Source of the DNA: Desulfarculales bacterium UBA702
GTDB taxonomy: Bacteria; Desulfobacterota; Syntrophobacteria; Syntrophobacterales; Syntrophobacteraceae
Direction of reading: 5' to 3'
NCBI GenBank assembly: GCA_002298165.1
Contig: DBMI01000114.1
Location: 1-15,193 of the forward strand
Length of the DNA stretch: 15,193 nt
A program made the translations under genes and the position numbers. Under the pieces are notes generated by a model, which made no database searches, was not told the origin of the DNA, and saw only the letters and a program-made list of their open reading frames with translations. Of this stretch, positions 14,242-15,193 are shown piece by piece; within the stretch, counting starts at the first letter, position 1; each line of letters begins with the position of its first letter.

Positions 14242-15114
14242 TTATCCGTACTGAAACTCCATGGTAAGATCGATTGCCCGTGCCGAATGGGTTAGAGAGC
14301 CGCTGCTGATGAAATGCACGCCTGTTTCGGCAACGGATCTGATATTCTGAAGGGTTATTCCTCCGGATGCTTCGAGGATGACCCGGCCCCCGGCGGCCAT
14401 GACGGCGGCACGGAGCATCTCGGTCGAGAAATTGTCGAGCAGAACGATATCGGCCCCGGCTTGTATTGCCTCATCGAGCCCATCGAGGCTTTCAACCTCG
14501 ACCTCTATCTTGAGCATATGGTGGGCTCCGGTTCTCGCCCGGCACACCGCGGCCCCCACCCCGCCGGCAGCCGCTATGTGGTTGTCCTTGATCAGTATTC
14601 CGTCAAACAGCCCGAAGCGGTGATTTTCTCCGCCCCCGTGCCTCACCGCCTCCTTTTCGAAAACTCTCAGCAGCGGTGTTGTCTTTCTTGTATCAAGCAG
14701 CCTGGCTCCGGTTCCGGCAATCGCGTCGGCCATTGTCCGGGTAAGCGTTGCGATACCGCACAGGCGCTGGAGAAAATTAAGCGCGGTGCGCTCGCCGGTA
14801 AGAATCGAGCGGGCAGGTCCACACAGCCGGAACACCGGAACTTCAGGCTCGGCACGGTCCCCGTCGGCGCAGAAAGACTCCACTTGAACCGTGGGATCGA
14901 GCAGTTCGAATGTTCTTCGAAATACACGGGACCCTGAAAGAACGAAGGGCTCGCGTCCAAAGACGGTTGCGATGGCGGCCTTATCGGGTGCAACGGTGCA
15001 AAGTGTCGTTGCATCCCCGTTTCCGATGTCTTCCCGCAATGCACTGCGGAGCAGGCTATCCGTCTCATCGATCATTATGGGGCTGCTGCCCGTATTCGTT
15101 CTGTTGTGAGGCAT
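14242..15114 (-). CDS. nadC: Quinolinate phosphoribosyltransferase (NadC)
   Basis: A 290-residue, full-length NadC. It makes nicotinate mononucleotide from quinolinate and PRPP, with loss of CO2, in de novo NAD synthesis. Family motifs are all present: R-E-D-I-G-N-G-D-A-T-T (27-37), the quinolinate-binding D-T-R-K-T-T-P (141-147), R-H-G-G-G-E-N-H-R (158-166), K176 in L-I-K-D-N-H, E204 in I-E-V-E-V, D227 in L-L-D-N, and the phosphate-binding S-G-G and S-S-G-S segments (250-252, 270-273). The frame stays open to the window edge from a GTG inside a hairpin repeat, but residues upstream of 15114 do not resemble the family. GGAAG lies 9 nt before the ATG at 15114, so I chose that. No nadA or nadB is adjacent. 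Confidence 0.94.
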   Translation of the reverse strand: MPHNRTNTGSSPIMIDETDSLLRSALREDIGNGDATTLCTVAPDKAAIATVFGREPFVLSGSRVFRRTFELLDPTVQVESFCADGDRAEPEVPVFRLCGPARSILTGERTALNFLQRLCGIATLTRTMADAIAGTGARLLDTRKTTPLLRVFEKEAVRHGGGENHRFGLFDGILIKDNHIAAAGGVGAAVCRARTGAHHMLKIEVEVESLDGLDEAIQAGADIVLLDNFSTEMLRAAVMAAGGRVILEASGGITLQNIRSVAETGVHFISSGSLTHSARAIDLTMEFQYG

Positions 15115-15193
15115 TTTTTGGTCTTCCGCCGTATTGGAAATACTTGAGAAGCGGGAGACAATGTAGGGTGGGCACAGTTTTATCGTGCCCACC
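15115..15193. other. nadC upstream region up to the window edge
   Basis: Holds the edge hairpin (15167-15193) and a 5-bp dyad GTATT-GGA-AATAC (15131-15143) 17 nt upstream of the nadC start. I see no strong promoter; TTGTCT and TCCAAT spaced by 17 nt on the minus strand are a very weak candidate. The true upstream region continues beyond the window. Confidence 0.4.
15167..15193. repeat. Hairpin inverted repeat at the right edge
   Basis: GGTGGGCAC and GTGCCCACC form a perfect 9-bp inverted repeat around a 9-bp loop, preceded by GTAG on the plus strand. I recall GTAGGGTGGGCAC-type palindromes as frequent intergenic repeats in many bacteria. It reaches the window edge, so its full extent is unknown. 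Confidence 0.75.

Overview
This 15.2 kb window comes from a bacterial chromosome. Every gene I can support lies on the minus strand, so transcription runs from the right edge towards the left. The gene set points to an anaerobic Gram-negative, most likely a member of the Desulfobacterota (former Deltaproteobacteria). It holds a ferredoxin-type indolepyruvate oxidoreductase subunit (iorB), PaaK- and Liv-type genes, large PAS-rich sensor kinases, and an outer-membrane-type lipoprotein. No marker gene fixes the genus, so this assignment is inference from gene content.

Layout in order of transcription (right to left). (1) nadC, the quinolinate phosphoribosyltransferase of NAD synthesis, sits next to a perfect 9-bp hairpin at the right edge and is followed by a weak terminator candidate. 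(2) A 300-bp gap with a promoter candidate and one copy of a dispersed repeat leads into a probable operon: iorB, livH, a fused livM-livG, livF, a PaaK-like adenylate-forming protein, then a DUF1571 exported protein 67 nt further on. The Liv proteins would form the membrane and ATPase parts of an ABC importer for branched-chain or aromatic amino acids. IorB with a PaaK-like protein suggests handling of the derived 2-oxo acids and aryl or acyl acids as CoA thioesters. Neither iorA nor livK is present. (3) About 710 bp without a convincing gene carries a second copy of the dispersed repeat. (4) A tightly packed three-gene phosphorelay operon follows: a membrane kinase with a periplasmic solute-binding-like sensor and three PAS domains, a stand-alone receiver that overlaps it by 4 nt, and a hybrid kinase with receivers at both ends. 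No DNA-binding or enzymatic output domain is encoded. (5) About 520 bp without a gene contains several short inverted repeats. (6) A two-gene unit follows: a periplasmic Rap1a/Tai-like cysteine-rich protein and a glycine-zipper lipoprotein, with a terminator candidate beyond.

The best leads are in the iorB-liv-paaK operon. The PaaK-like protein has lost the normally invariant glycine/serine/threonine-rich phosphate-binding loop while keeping the rest of the fold. The LivG half of the fusion has valine where the ABC signature motif has its key glycine. A 174-bp element with ~31-bp inverted ends sits exactly between livMG and livF, encodes the C-terminal tail of LivMG, and covers the start of livF. 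Several reading frames open well upstream of their likely true starts. I moved those starts using visible Shine-Dalgarno sequences and family N-termini.
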